Part shown: positions 38,627-46,619 of the stretch, one piece after another
Position numbering within the stretch: position 1 is the stretch's first letter
How the letters are laid out: each line of letters begins with the position of its first letter
Origin: Parcubacteria group bacterium GW2011_GWC1_45_14
GTDB taxonomy: Bacteria > Patescibacteriota > Minisyncoccia > Moranbacterales > GWC2-37-73
DNA length: 57,070 nucleotides
NCBI GenBank assembly: GCA_001001345.1
Contig: LCKI01000001.1
Coordinates: 64,339 to 121,408, forward strand
Direction of reading: 5' to 3'
The notes under the pieces: generated by a model
Databases searched by the model: none
The model's input: the letters and a program-made list of their open reading frames with translations, nothing else
Told to the model about the DNA's origin: nothing
Position numbers and translations under genes: made by a program

Positions 38627-39229
38627 ATGGATTTCAGCAATAAATTACGGAACCACTTGGTTGTAGAGCTTTTGTCATTAGTATTGATTTATATTTTCTG
38701 GCTTTCTGGTATAGGACTTAACCGTTCCGTGGCCGCGGTTTCATTCGTGCTGCTTTTTCTGGTACTTATCATAGGGCCCATCATGAAACTCTGGCGTCCG
38801 GTTGTGGAGCACCTCCCATGGGAGATGCCTTGGAGCTGGAGGGGCGAACTGGGAATTTGGTTTTTTCTGCTCTCACTTGCACATGTGGGATTGGTTATGT
38901 ATGACAGGGAGGGATTAGGAACATTGCGCTTGGCGGATTATTTGGGACTGGTCGCACTTTTCTGGGCTTTGGTTTTGACGGCTACTTCTTTTGAAAAGGT
39001 CATCAAATTCATCGGGGTCAAGTCGTGGAAATGGCTGCACTCTTTTGCTTATGTGATTTTCTACTTGGTCGGTTTTCACACCATAAACCACGCCTTCTTG
39101 AGGACCGGGAGGCCTGACAGTTGGATCCATTGGTCATATCTGGTCATGATAACTGTCGTTATCGTTCTGCAAATTTCCGCTTTTGCCAGAGAAGTCGTCC
39201 TTTATCGTAAAAGTCTCAAGAGCGAATAA
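38627..39229 (+). CDS. Ferric reductase-like transmembrane protein
   Basis: Six-TM-like protein with His in helices: SLAHVGLV, KWLHSFAYVIFYLVGFHTINHAF. Confidence 0.7.
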   Translation: MDFSNKLRNHLVVELLSLVLIYIFWLSGIGLNRSVAAVSFVLLFLVLIIGPIMKLWRPVVEHLPWEMPWSWRGELGIWFFLLSLAHVGLVMYDREGLGTLRLADYLGLVALFWALVLTATSFEKVIKFIGVKSWKWLHSFAYVIFYLVGFHTINHAFLRTGRPDSWIHWSYLVMITVVIVLQISAFAREVVLYRKSLKSE

Positions 39230-39231
39230 GT

Positions 39232-39627
39232 ATGTATAAAGTGAGCCGCGAACAATTTGAGAAAATCGTCGATGAAGGCATCAGCGAAATCCCTGGAAAA
39301 TTTTTAGCAAAATTGGACAACGTGGTCATTGTCGTGGAAAATGATCCGACAAAGGAGCAGGAAAAAGAGTTGGAAATTCGCAAGGGATGGACGCTGTTCG
39401 GACTTTATGAAGGAATCCCGCAGGCTGAGCGCGGAGACCATTATTACGGCGTTCTGCCGGACAAGATTACTATTTTTAAAAATCCCATAGAAGAGGAAGC
39501 TGGATCGGAAGGTGAGATAAAAAAGATCGTCAGTGAAACGGTCTGGCATGAGATAGCGCATCATTTCGGCTTGGACGAAGAAGAGGTGGAGCGTGCCGAA
39601 AAGGCGAAAAAAGGCCGCGTATCATGA
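39232..39627 (+). CDS. Zincin-like metallopeptidase family protein
   Basis: VWHEIAHHFGLDEEEVE (HExxH) at C-terminus. Confidence 0.85.
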   Translation: MYKVSREQFEKIVDEGISEIPGKFLAKLDNVVIVVENDPTKEQEKELEIRKGWTLFGLYEGIPQAERGDHYYGVLPDKITIFKNPIEEEAGSEGEIKKIVSETVWHEIAHHFGLDEEEVERAEKAKKGRVS

Positions 39628-39698
39628 TCAAATGAAATCCTGAGCTGAGTTTATTTGTAGTACGGGCAGAACTTTTCCAACTCCAAAGGAGGTTTTCC

Positions 39699-40031
39699 GT
39701 GGACGGTTATGAGGAGATGAAAAATCTTTGGGAGAATGATCCCGAAGAATTCGAAAGAAGGCGCTTGGAGCTGATTGAGCTGTTGATTGCCAAGGCTCCC
39801 GCTGAAAAGCAGATAGGCTTGCGTCGGCTCCAGTGGGAGATAGACGGGATATGCATCCGTTCAAAAAATCCTCTCCAGCGGCTGCAGAATTTCCAAGATT
39901 TCTTCATGAAAAGGGTTTACGGTGAGAGCGGAGCTCTTTTGAAAATTTCCCGTTGCTGCAGGGAAGTGATCGACTTGATGAAGGGGGATGTCATTGCAAA
40001 AAAGAAAGCCTCCTTGAAAGTCGTGAAATAG
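39699..40031 (+). CDS. DUF3135-like protein (GTG start)
   Basis: MKNLWENDPEEFERRRLELIELLIAKAPAEKQIGLRRLQWEID; AAAGGAGG SD. Confidence 0.7.
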   Translation: MDGYEEMKNLWENDPEEFERRRLELIELLIAKAPAEKQIGLRRLQWEIDGICIRSKNPLQRLQNFQDFFMKRVYGESGALLKISRCCREVIDLMKGDVIAKKKASLKVVK

Positions 40032-40109
40032 GCCGGGCAATGCTCGGCTTTTTCTTTCGCGCAAGATAGAGGGGAATATTTTTTTTAAAAAAATATATAT
40101 CACGCGGAT

Positions 40110-40382
40110 ATGAAACATTTGGAGATTAAAATTTTCGGCAAAGTGCAGGGTGTTTTTTTTCGTAGCTCGGCAAGGCAGAAGGCGGGAGAGCTCGGACTTT
40201 CCGGCTTCGCGGAAAACCTTGCGGACGGAAGCGTGGAAATCGAAGCGGAAGGCGAGGAGGAAAGGCTCAAGGAATTTTTGAAATGGTGCCACAGTGGTCC
40301 AGAGAGAGCCGAGGTGGAGAAAGTGGCTTTCCATTTTTCGGACGAGCTTAAGGGATTCGGTGGGTTTGAGGCGCGGAGATAA
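40110..40382 (+). CDS. Acylphosphatase
   Basis: KIFGKVQGVFFRSSARQKAGELGLSGFAENLADGSVEIEAEG. Confidence 0.94.
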   Translation: MKHLEIKIFGKVQGVFFRSSARQKAGELGLSGFAENLADGSVEIEAEGEEERLKEFLKWCHSGPERAEVEKVAFHFSDELKGFGGFEARR

Positions 40383-40385
40383 AAC

Positions 40386-40418
40386 AAAAAAAACCGCAGA
40401 TGACGCGGTTTTTTTGTT
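40386..40418 (+). terminator. Rho-independent terminator
   Basis: aaaaaaccgcagatgacgcggttttttt. Confidence 0.8.
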
Positions 40419-40432
40419 CAGCTTAATCGTGG

Positions 40433-41893
40433 CTAAAATCCAAGAAGACCGGTTTCTTCAGGGAAGTTTATGGATTGCAATGTGGAAGCCGCTCCCTCGA
40501 CAGTGTCGGTGAAATAAATCCGGTCTTCGGAGAAATTACTCACGACCTTCGATCCGCTTTGGGAAAGAGAGACGATGTCGAAAATATTATTATTATCGCG
40601 TTGGTCCAATTCGGATATTTTTATCTGGCTGTTTACTGAAAAAATCACATGCTCATAATCGTCGCTCCATTGGATGTTATCTAGCGGTTGGGAGTAACGG
40701 GTTACGGAGAGGACTTCGTTTTCGCTTCTGTATGGTTGTGTTTCCCAATCCCTGGTGAAATAGGCATATATCTCCCGATTGTTCCAAAAAAGCAGCTTCT
40801 TGCCGTCATTGGAGAACTGCACGCCCTTGGCGTCATCCAGGAGTTTTCCGAAGTATTCGTCTTTCTCTCCTTTGTTGAATATGAAGAGGCGGTCGCTTCC
40901 ATTTTTCATCGCGATCTTTTCCTTGTCATAGACGATGATGCGGTATGAATCGTCTTCCATTTCAGAAGGAGCGGATGTTGTGATTTGAAGGGGGCGCATA
41001 GTTCCGTCAAGATTGGTTTGAAACACGATGCCGTTAGGAAGTTGGAAATAATAGACGAATTTACCCGAAATATCATAGCTGGAAATCTGTTTGGCTATGA
41101 CCTTTTTTTCCTCGGGTTTTTTTGTATCCAGTCGATAGAGATCCCTTTTGGACATATAGTATACGACGTCCTTGTCTTCACTGTCCCAGCGCACGGAGGA
41201 TACCTTGGATGTCTCGGCCAGCTCTTGGAGATCAAGCGCGCTTTGGTTTTCCAGTTCTATAATAAAATAGGTTTTGTCCGAACCCTTTTTTAAGGGGATG
41301 ATTATCTTTTCCGATTGAGGAGACCATTCGATATTTTCTTGCTCATCGTCGGTGAATTCATATTCCGTAGTAGAGAAAACTGTTCGAATGGTGTTTTTTT
41401 CGGTATCCAATATGTCCATAGACAGTTGTCCATTCTCCCTGCGCACGGTCGCTATCAGGTTCTTGGTGGGCGCTATGAAAAAGTCGTTGGCGCTTTTCGC
41501 TTCATAGGCGGTGCGATCATAATTTTTCCTGGTCAAAAGGACGTTCCAAAATTCGGTCGAGATCCCGCTGCGGATAGTGACTTTTTTGGACCAGGTATTG
41601 TAATCGGGGGCTGTCACTCTGACCACATATTCATCCGGCCTGATGCGATTGACATGAAAGGAGTTATTTATCCTGCTAAGTTTTTTAGTGACGCTCGTGT
41701 TGTCGATTTCCACATCTATATCCTGCGGATTAGATTTTATGGTCAAAGATCCGGCATAGACGAAAACCCCCCTTTCCGCACTGAACGTGTAGCCGAACGA
41801 ATACAGGATCAGGAAAGATGAGGTCGCGAAAAACATAGCGACCAATGTCCAGAAAAAAAGCGTTTTGAATTTTCTATTGTTGATGTCTATCAT
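40433..41893 (-). CDS. Single-TM PEGA-domain protein with beta-propeller-like C-terminal region
   Basis: N-terminal TM; SLTIKSNPQDIDVEIDNTSV...RIRPDEYVVRVTAPDYNTWSKKVTI (PEGA); repeated segments like FSNDGKKLLFWNNREIY. Confidence 0.75.
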   Translation of the reverse strand: MIDINNRKFKTLFFWTLVAMFFATSSFLILYSFGYTFSAERGVFVYAGSLTIKSNPQDIDVEIDNTSVTKKLSRINNSFHVNRIRPDEYVVRVTAPDYNTWSKKVTIRSGISTEFWNVLLTRKNYDRTAYEAKSANDFFIAPTKNLIATVRRENGQLSMDILDTEKNTIRTVFSTTEYEFTDDEQENIEWSPQSEKIIIPLKKGSDKTYFIIELENQSALDLQELAETSKVSSVRWDSEDKDVVYYMSKRDLYRLDTKKPEEKKVIAKQISSYDISGKFVYYFQLPNGIVFQTNLDGTMRPLQITTSAPSEMEDDSYRIIVYDKEKIAMKNGSDRLFIFNKGEKDEYFGKLLDDAKGVQFSNDGKKLLFWNNREIYAYFTRDWETQPYRSENEVLSVTRYSQPLDNIQWSDDYEHVIFSVNSQIKISELDQRDNNNIFDIVSLSQSGSKVVSNFSEDRIYFTDTVEGAASTLQSINFPEETGLLGF

Positions 41894-42092
41894 GGTTGAT
41901 CGGATTTAAGTGCTTAAATAAAACAAAAATGCGCATCAGGAAATCGCATCTCATGGCTTGTTATATTGTCTTGGTATGTGCCATATCATTTCCTCACAAG
42001 AGTAACCCAAAAATACGGTTTTGTCCAGCCAGGGACTGTTGCAACGCTCCGAGTTGTTGTATAATTCATTTGTTATAAATAACGTCATCTTT

Positions 42093-42584
42093 ATGGGAGA
42101 TCTTTTGGCGAAATTCACGCAATCAGGGATAGTTGCTGAATTGTCCGCAATAGGAGCGGTGCTTTTGGTGATCAGTGTCATGTTTTGGTTGGTGATCGGA
42201 AGATTCAGGCTTCATAATGCGCTCATAAATATCTATATATCCTTTGCCATATTGCAGGTCGCATACGAGGAGATTCTGGCCTTTGGGAAATTCATGCCGA
42301 TTTCGGTGTTTTTGATTTTGGTCGTTTTTTTGACTCTTGTAGACAGTAATCTGTTTGAGATCCATCTTTCGGGATCAGGGCTGGCCATTTGGCAGGTGAT
42401 TGTGCTGAGTTTTTTGGAGGCGGGTCTCTTGGTGAGCATCGTCTCTTCGTTGGTTCCGGAGAAGCAGATCCTGAAGTATATTTCCATAGATTCTTTCGAA
42501 TATTTCGTATCTCCGCTGGCCAGTATCCTTTGGATGGTGGCCCCTTTGGCATTTTTGATTCTTATAGGCAGAAGGGGGAAATAG
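42093..42584 (+). CDS. Hypothetical multi-spanning membrane protein
   Basis: Hydrophobic ORF, start chosen at MGDLLAKF. Confidence 0.65.
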   Translation: MGDLLAKFTQSGIVAELSAIGAVLLVISVMFWLVIGRFRLHNALINIYISFAILQVAYEEILAFGKFMPISVFLILVVFLTLVDSNLFEIHLSGSGLAIWQVIVLSFLEAGLLVSIVSSLVPEKQILKYISIDSFEYFVSPLASILWMVAPLAFLILIGRRGK

Positions 42585-42595
42585 GGCGGGGTTGA

Positions 42596-42648
42596 CCCTG
42601 TTAAATCCCCGACAAGTCGGGGTCCGCAGGAAGCGGAATTTAACAGGG
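42596..42648. repeat. Perfect cruciform/three-way-junction element
   Basis: ccctgttaaat / atttaacaggg enclosing ccccgacaagtcgggg and tccgcaggaagcgga with no linkers; gttgac at both ends. Confidence 0.85.
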
Positions 42649-42729
42649 TTGACGGATATTTTATTTCCGGTATAATTCGATTTGTTGTTCGTATTCTTAT
42701 TTTATGGTTTGCGGATAAGCAGGTTATCC

Positions 42730-42802
42730 GGGCGCATAGCTCAGTTGGTAGAGCAACGGCCTTTTAAGCCGATGGTCGGGGGTTCGAATCCCTCTGCGCC
42801 CA
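42730..42802 (+). tRNA. tRNA-Lys (anticodon TTT)
   Basis: GGGCGCATAGCTCAGTTGGTAGAGCAACGGCCTTTTAAGCCGATGGTCGGGGGTTCGAATCCCTCTGCGCCCA cloverleaf; 3' CCA not encoded. Confidence 0.97.
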
Positions 42803-42923
42803 CAAAGAGAAAATCCCATCAGGGATTTTTTTGCTTTGTGGGCAGAGGGATTCCTCCCTACCTGGGGATTTTTAGCGGTTTATGCTATAATTATCGGAGA
42901 AATTAAAGCTTAAAAAAATCAAC

Positions 42924-43985
42924 ATGAACAAAACATTTCTCCTGGCAGTTTTTTTGTCCGCAACTTTTTTTCTTTCAGGATGTTCCCTCGACACCAGTAT
43001 TACCCAGTCTACGGGGGCAAACTTGATGCCTAAGGCGACTTTCATAAAAACCTCGGACAGCGGGGAGATTTGGGAGCCGAAGATGAAAGTAGATGAAAAG
43101 AAAAGCATCTCTTCCATAAACGTGCTTGCGGTCGCTGTCGATCCGTTTGATCCCAACATAGTTTATCTTGGATCGGAAAAAAACGGGATTTTCGTTTCCC
43201 GTGATGGCGCGGAAACCTGGAGTCAGATAAAATTTCCGGAAAAGGTTTATGGGTTGGCGTTGGACCACTCTGCGAGAAATGTCATTTACGCATCTGGAGT
43301 TTTCAAGGGAAGGGGTAAGATATTCAAGAGGACAAGCGAGGGAAGCGAATGGAAAGAAATTTATACCGAACCGGCCGATGGGACTGTGATTTCGTCTTTG
43401 GCTATGGATAAGTTCAATGCCAATGTCTTGTATGCTGGGACGAATGAAGGCGTCATCTTCAAGACGACGGATGGAGGGAATACCTGGAACAATATCCACA
43501 AAGCGGAAGCGCCCGTGACCTCCATCGCGTTTGATAGTGCCAATTCCAATGTCGTGTATTTCGGGGTTTTCCAACGGTCCCTGCTTAAAACTTCCAATGG
43601 CGGGGTCTCAGTGGAAAACATTACAAGTAAGATTTCCGGTTTGGATGGCAATCAGAGTGTTTTTTCCGTGACAACCGATCCTCGCTCAGCGGGAACCTTG
43701 TATGCAGGTCTTGGAAATGGGATCGCCAAGAGCGTCAACGGGGGAGAGAACTGGGTCAACTTGAACACCTTGGGGAGTTCCAGGAATTTCCCGGTAAGGG
43801 TTTTGGCCGTGAATCCTCAGAATTCAAGTGAGCTTATTTATGTAGCAGGAAAGGCGATATATAAATCCACGGACGGCGGAGTGCAATGGTCCACTTTCCA
43901 GCTGGATACCGCCAAGGATGTTGGCGGTATAGTTTACAATAGGAACAATCCTTCTATAATATATGCAGGATTGAGAAATTTTTAA
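42924..43985 (+). CDS. Lipoprotein with BNR/Ycf48-like beta-propeller repeats
   Basis: Lipobox FLSGC; repeated SRDGAETWSQ, TTDGGNTWNN, SVNGGENWVN, STDGGVQWST. Confidence 0.88.
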   Translation: MNKTFLLAVFLSATFFLSGCSLDTSITQSTGANLMPKATFIKTSDSGEIWEPKMKVDEKKSISSINVLAVAVDPFDPNIVYLGSEKNGIFVSRDGAETWSQIKFPEKVYGLALDHSARNVIYASGVFKGRGKIFKRTSEGSEWKEIYTEPADGTVISSLAMDKFNANVLYAGTNEGVIFKTTDGGNTWNNIHKAEAPVTSIAFDSANSNVVYFGVFQRSLLKTSNGGVSVENITSKISGLDGNQSVFSVTTDPRSAGTLYAGLGNGIAKSVNGGENWVNLNTLGSSRNFPVRVLAVNPQNSSELIYVAGKAIYKSTDGGVQWSTFQLDTAKDVGGIVYNRNNPSIIYAGLRNF

Positions 43986-44026
43986 ATCAGGGCGGTAAGC
44001 GGTAATAAGTAATTTTTTAGAAAAAT

Positions 44027-44584
44027 ATGTATAACGAAGTCATTTCAGAAAAAAGAAAGGATTTGGACAAGGCTATAGAGCATTTGCAATTCGAGCTTGG
44101 AAAGTTGCGTACCGGCAGAGCGACGCCTTCGTTAGTTGAAGACGTCATGGTGGATTATTATGGCACTAGGACACCGCTTAAGCAGATCGCGTCCATTAAC
44201 ACGCCGGAACCTAGGCAGATCACCATCCAGCCGTGGGATAGGGGAGCGATAGGTCCCATTGAGGGTGCGATCAGGGAATCGGACTTGGGCTTAAATCCCA
44301 TAAATGATGGGATCTTGATTAGGTTGAGTATTCCGGCACTTACTGAGGAAAGAAGGAAGGAATTGGTGAAAGTGTTGAACAATAAGGCCGAAGAAGGCAG
44401 GATCGCTTTGCGTAATGTCAGAGAGGACGCACTGAAAGAGGTTCAGAATATGGAGAAGGAGGGGTTGATTTCCGAAGACGATAAGTTTCGGGCAAAAGAA
44501 AAACTGCAAGGCGTGATTGATGAATACAATAAGAAGGTCGAGGAAATAAGAGAGAAGAAAGAGAAAGATATAATGACAGTTTGA
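44027..44584 (+). CDS. frr: Ribosome recycling factor
   Basis: LRTGRATPSLVEDVMVDYYGTRTPLKQIASI...ITIQPWD; ERRKELVKVLNNKAEEGRIALRNVREDA. Confidence 0.97.
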   Translation: MYNEVISEKRKDLDKAIEHLQFELGKLRTGRATPSLVEDVMVDYYGTRTPLKQIASINTPEPRQITIQPWDRGAIGPIEGAIRESDLGLNPINDGILIRLSIPALTEERRKELVKVLNNKAEEGRIALRNVREDALKEVQNMEKEGLISEDDKFRAKEKLQGVIDEYNKKVEEIREKKEKDIMTV

Positions 44585-44704
44585 TGTCGTGAAGCGCGAA
44601 ACGTGGAACACGGAACGTAAAATGCAAACAGGCGCGCGGACAGTTGTAATTTATATTTAATTGTGCGCTATGCGTTTCACGCTATGCGTTACGCTATAAA
44701 ACAT
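44585..44704. repeat. Imperfect inverted-repeat element (GAAACGTGGAACACGGAACG-type) between frr and rseP
   Basis: gcgcgaaacgtggaacacggaacgt left; gcgctatgcgtttcacgctatgcgttacgc right. Confidence 0.55.
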
Positions 44705-44705
44705 A

Positions 44706-45836
44706 ATGGCAATTTTGATTTTTATTCTGATACTCGGGGTTCTGGTTCTTATTCATGAGCTGGGGCATTTCGTCGTGGCCAAAAGGAACGGGATAACTGC
44801 GCATGAGTTCGGTTTCGGTTTCCCGCCCAGGGTTTTCGGTGTGTATAAGAGCGACAAGGGAAAATGGAAATTCGTACGCGGAAGCAAGGATGTTGAAACC
44901 AAAAACACGATTTATTCCTTGAACTGGTTTCCGATCGGAGGGTTCGTCAAGATCAAGGGAGAGGATGGGTCAGGGCAGAATGAAAAAGACAGTTTTGCGA
45001 ACAAATCAGCCTGGACCAGGATCAAGGTTCTTTTGGCTGGAGTGATCATGAACTTCGTTTTGGCTTGGGTGTTTTTCTCTGCCGGTTTCATGATTGGCAC
45101 GTATCAGGAAGTTGTTGACGGGAACACCCAAGATTCGAAGATTTTGATAAATATGGTCGCGGAAGGTTCTCCCGCTGAGCAGATGGGAATCCGATTGGGA
45201 GATGAGCTCGTCTCGGGAGGCAACGGGGGCGAAGTCGTTTTTGGGAACGTGAAGGATGTCCAGGATTTCATCAATAACCATAAAGGCGAGGAGATAGCCC
45301 TTACGGTGCTGCGTGGCGAGGAGAATTTGGAGCTTCGGGGCACCCCAAGGACGGAAACCGTCGAGAGTCAAGGTTCTTTGGGAATAGGGCTTGCTGAAGT
45401 GCGGAAGGTCAGATACGGCTTTTTCCAATCCCTCTATTACGGTCTCTTGGAAATGAAAAACGTGTTTATTTTGATGCTCATAACCATCAAGGAGCTTTTC
45501 GTCGGAAAAACCGGAGGAGTGGACGTTACCGGCATAATCGGAATCGCAGTTTACACGGGGCAAATCATTCCTCTGGGGATAGTGCAGATTCTTCGATTTG
45601 CCGCGATTTTGAGTATAAATTTGGGAATAATCAACGCGCTTCCTTTTCCGGCTCTGGACGGAGGGCGGGTGCTGTTTATTTTGATTGAGAAGATCAAAGG
45701 TTCCCCAGTGAGCGAGAAAGTGGAACAGGCTTTCCATACGGTGGGATTTATGCTATTAATAATCTTGATGGTGGTGGTCACGTTTAAGGACTTCATCAGA
45801 TTCGATATAGTGGACAAGATCAAAGGGGTGTTTTAA
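44706..45836 (+). CDS. rseP: Site-2 protease, M50 family, RseP-like with PDZ
   Basis: HELGHFVVAKRNGI, NWFPIGGFVKIKGED, NALPFPALDGGRVLFILIE. Confidence 0.94.
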   Translation: MAILIFILILGVLVLIHELGHFVVAKRNGITAHEFGFGFPPRVFGVYKSDKGKWKFVRGSKDVETKNTIYSLNWFPIGGFVKIKGEDGSGQNEKDSFANKSAWTRIKVLLAGVIMNFVLAWVFFSAGFMIGTYQEVVDGNTQDSKILINMVAEGSPAEQMGIRLGDELVSGGNGGEVVFGNVKDVQDFINNHKGEEIALTVLRGEENLELRGTPRTETVESQGSLGIGLAEVRKVRYGFFQSLYYGLLEMKNVFILMLITIKELFVGKTGGVDVTGIIGIAVYTGQIIPLGIVQILRFAAILSINLGIINALPFPALDGGRVLFILIEKIKGSPVSEKVEQAFHTVGFMLLIILMVVVTFKDFIRFDIVDKIKGVF

Positions 45837-45950
45837 TTGCGACCCTTGACACAGTAGTTTTTTCTGGTATGATTGGTTTTATCAAATGCATGTTTTCATG
45901 GCTCTGCCAATTTCGGCGGCAGCCTTTTTAAATCGATTAAAAAGAAAAAA

Positions 45951-46406
45951 ATGGTTAGATTAATGACGAAGGAAGGATTGAAAAAGCTTCAGGATGAGCT
46001 GGATGAAAGGAAGACCGCGCTCAGACAGGAAATAGCCCAAGCTATCAAAGAGGCCAAGGAGCAGGGTGATCTCAGTGAGAACGCCGAATATGCCGAAGCC
46101 AAGAGGCAGCAAAACGAAAACGAATCCAGGATAGCTGAATTGGAAATGACGCTCAAGGAATCGCAAGTCGTTGAAAAGGCCAAAACCAACGGGCATGTGC
46201 AGATAGGATCAGTCGTTGGCGTCGAATTCAATGGGCGCAATATGGATTTCCATATCGTGGGCTCCAATGAGGCTGACCCGGCTAACTTCAAGATTTCCAA
46301 TGAGTCTCCTTTGGGAAGGGCCTTCATGAACAAGAAGAAGGGCGAGGAAGTGGAGGTTTCCATTCCAAGCGGAGTGGTGAAATATAAGATCGTGGACATC
46401 AAGTAA
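45951..46406 (+). CDS. greA: Transcription elongation factor GreA
   Basis: MTKEGLKKLQDELDERK...EAKEQGDLSENAEYAEAKRQQ...SPLGRAFMNKKKGEEVEV. Confidence 0.96.
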   Translation: MVRLMTKEGLKKLQDELDERKTALRQEIAQAIKEAKEQGDLSENAEYAEAKRQQNENESRIAELEMTLKESQVVEKAKTNGHVQIGSVVGVEFNGRNMDFHIVGSNEADPANFKISNESPLGRAFMNKKKGEEVEVSIPSGVVKYKIVDIK

Positions 46407-46423
46407 TATCGCACCTAGTGGTT

Positions 46424-46449
46424 AAGCCCCGTTTAGCGGGGCTTTTTGT
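46424..46449 (+). terminator. Rho-independent terminator of greA
   Basis: agccccgtttagcggggcttttt. Confidence 0.88.
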
Positions 46450-46494
46450 TTGCCAAAAGGCCTTTTTCGGGCTATCATTCAGGCATATTAAACA

Positions 46495-46612
46495 TCTAAA
46501 AATTTCGAATTTTGAATTTCGAATTTTGAATAAAATCTGAATATTTCAATGTTTAAAAATTGAAACATTGGGAATTCATTAAAAATTCAAAATTCAAAAT
46601 TAAAAATTCCGG
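46495..46612. repeat. Long imperfect inverted-repeat element (GAATTTTGAATTTC-type) upstream of lysS
   Basis: Left arm tttcgaattttgaatttcgaattttgaat, right arm attaaaaattcaaaattcaaaattaaaaattc, apical perfect hairpin caatgttt...aaacattg. Confidence 0.7.
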
Positions 46613-46619
46613 CGCAGCC

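Noticed and set aside
42682-42906. 74-aa plus-strand ORF over the tRNA region
   Set aside because: Overlaps a clear tRNA-Lys cloverleaf; spurious frame.
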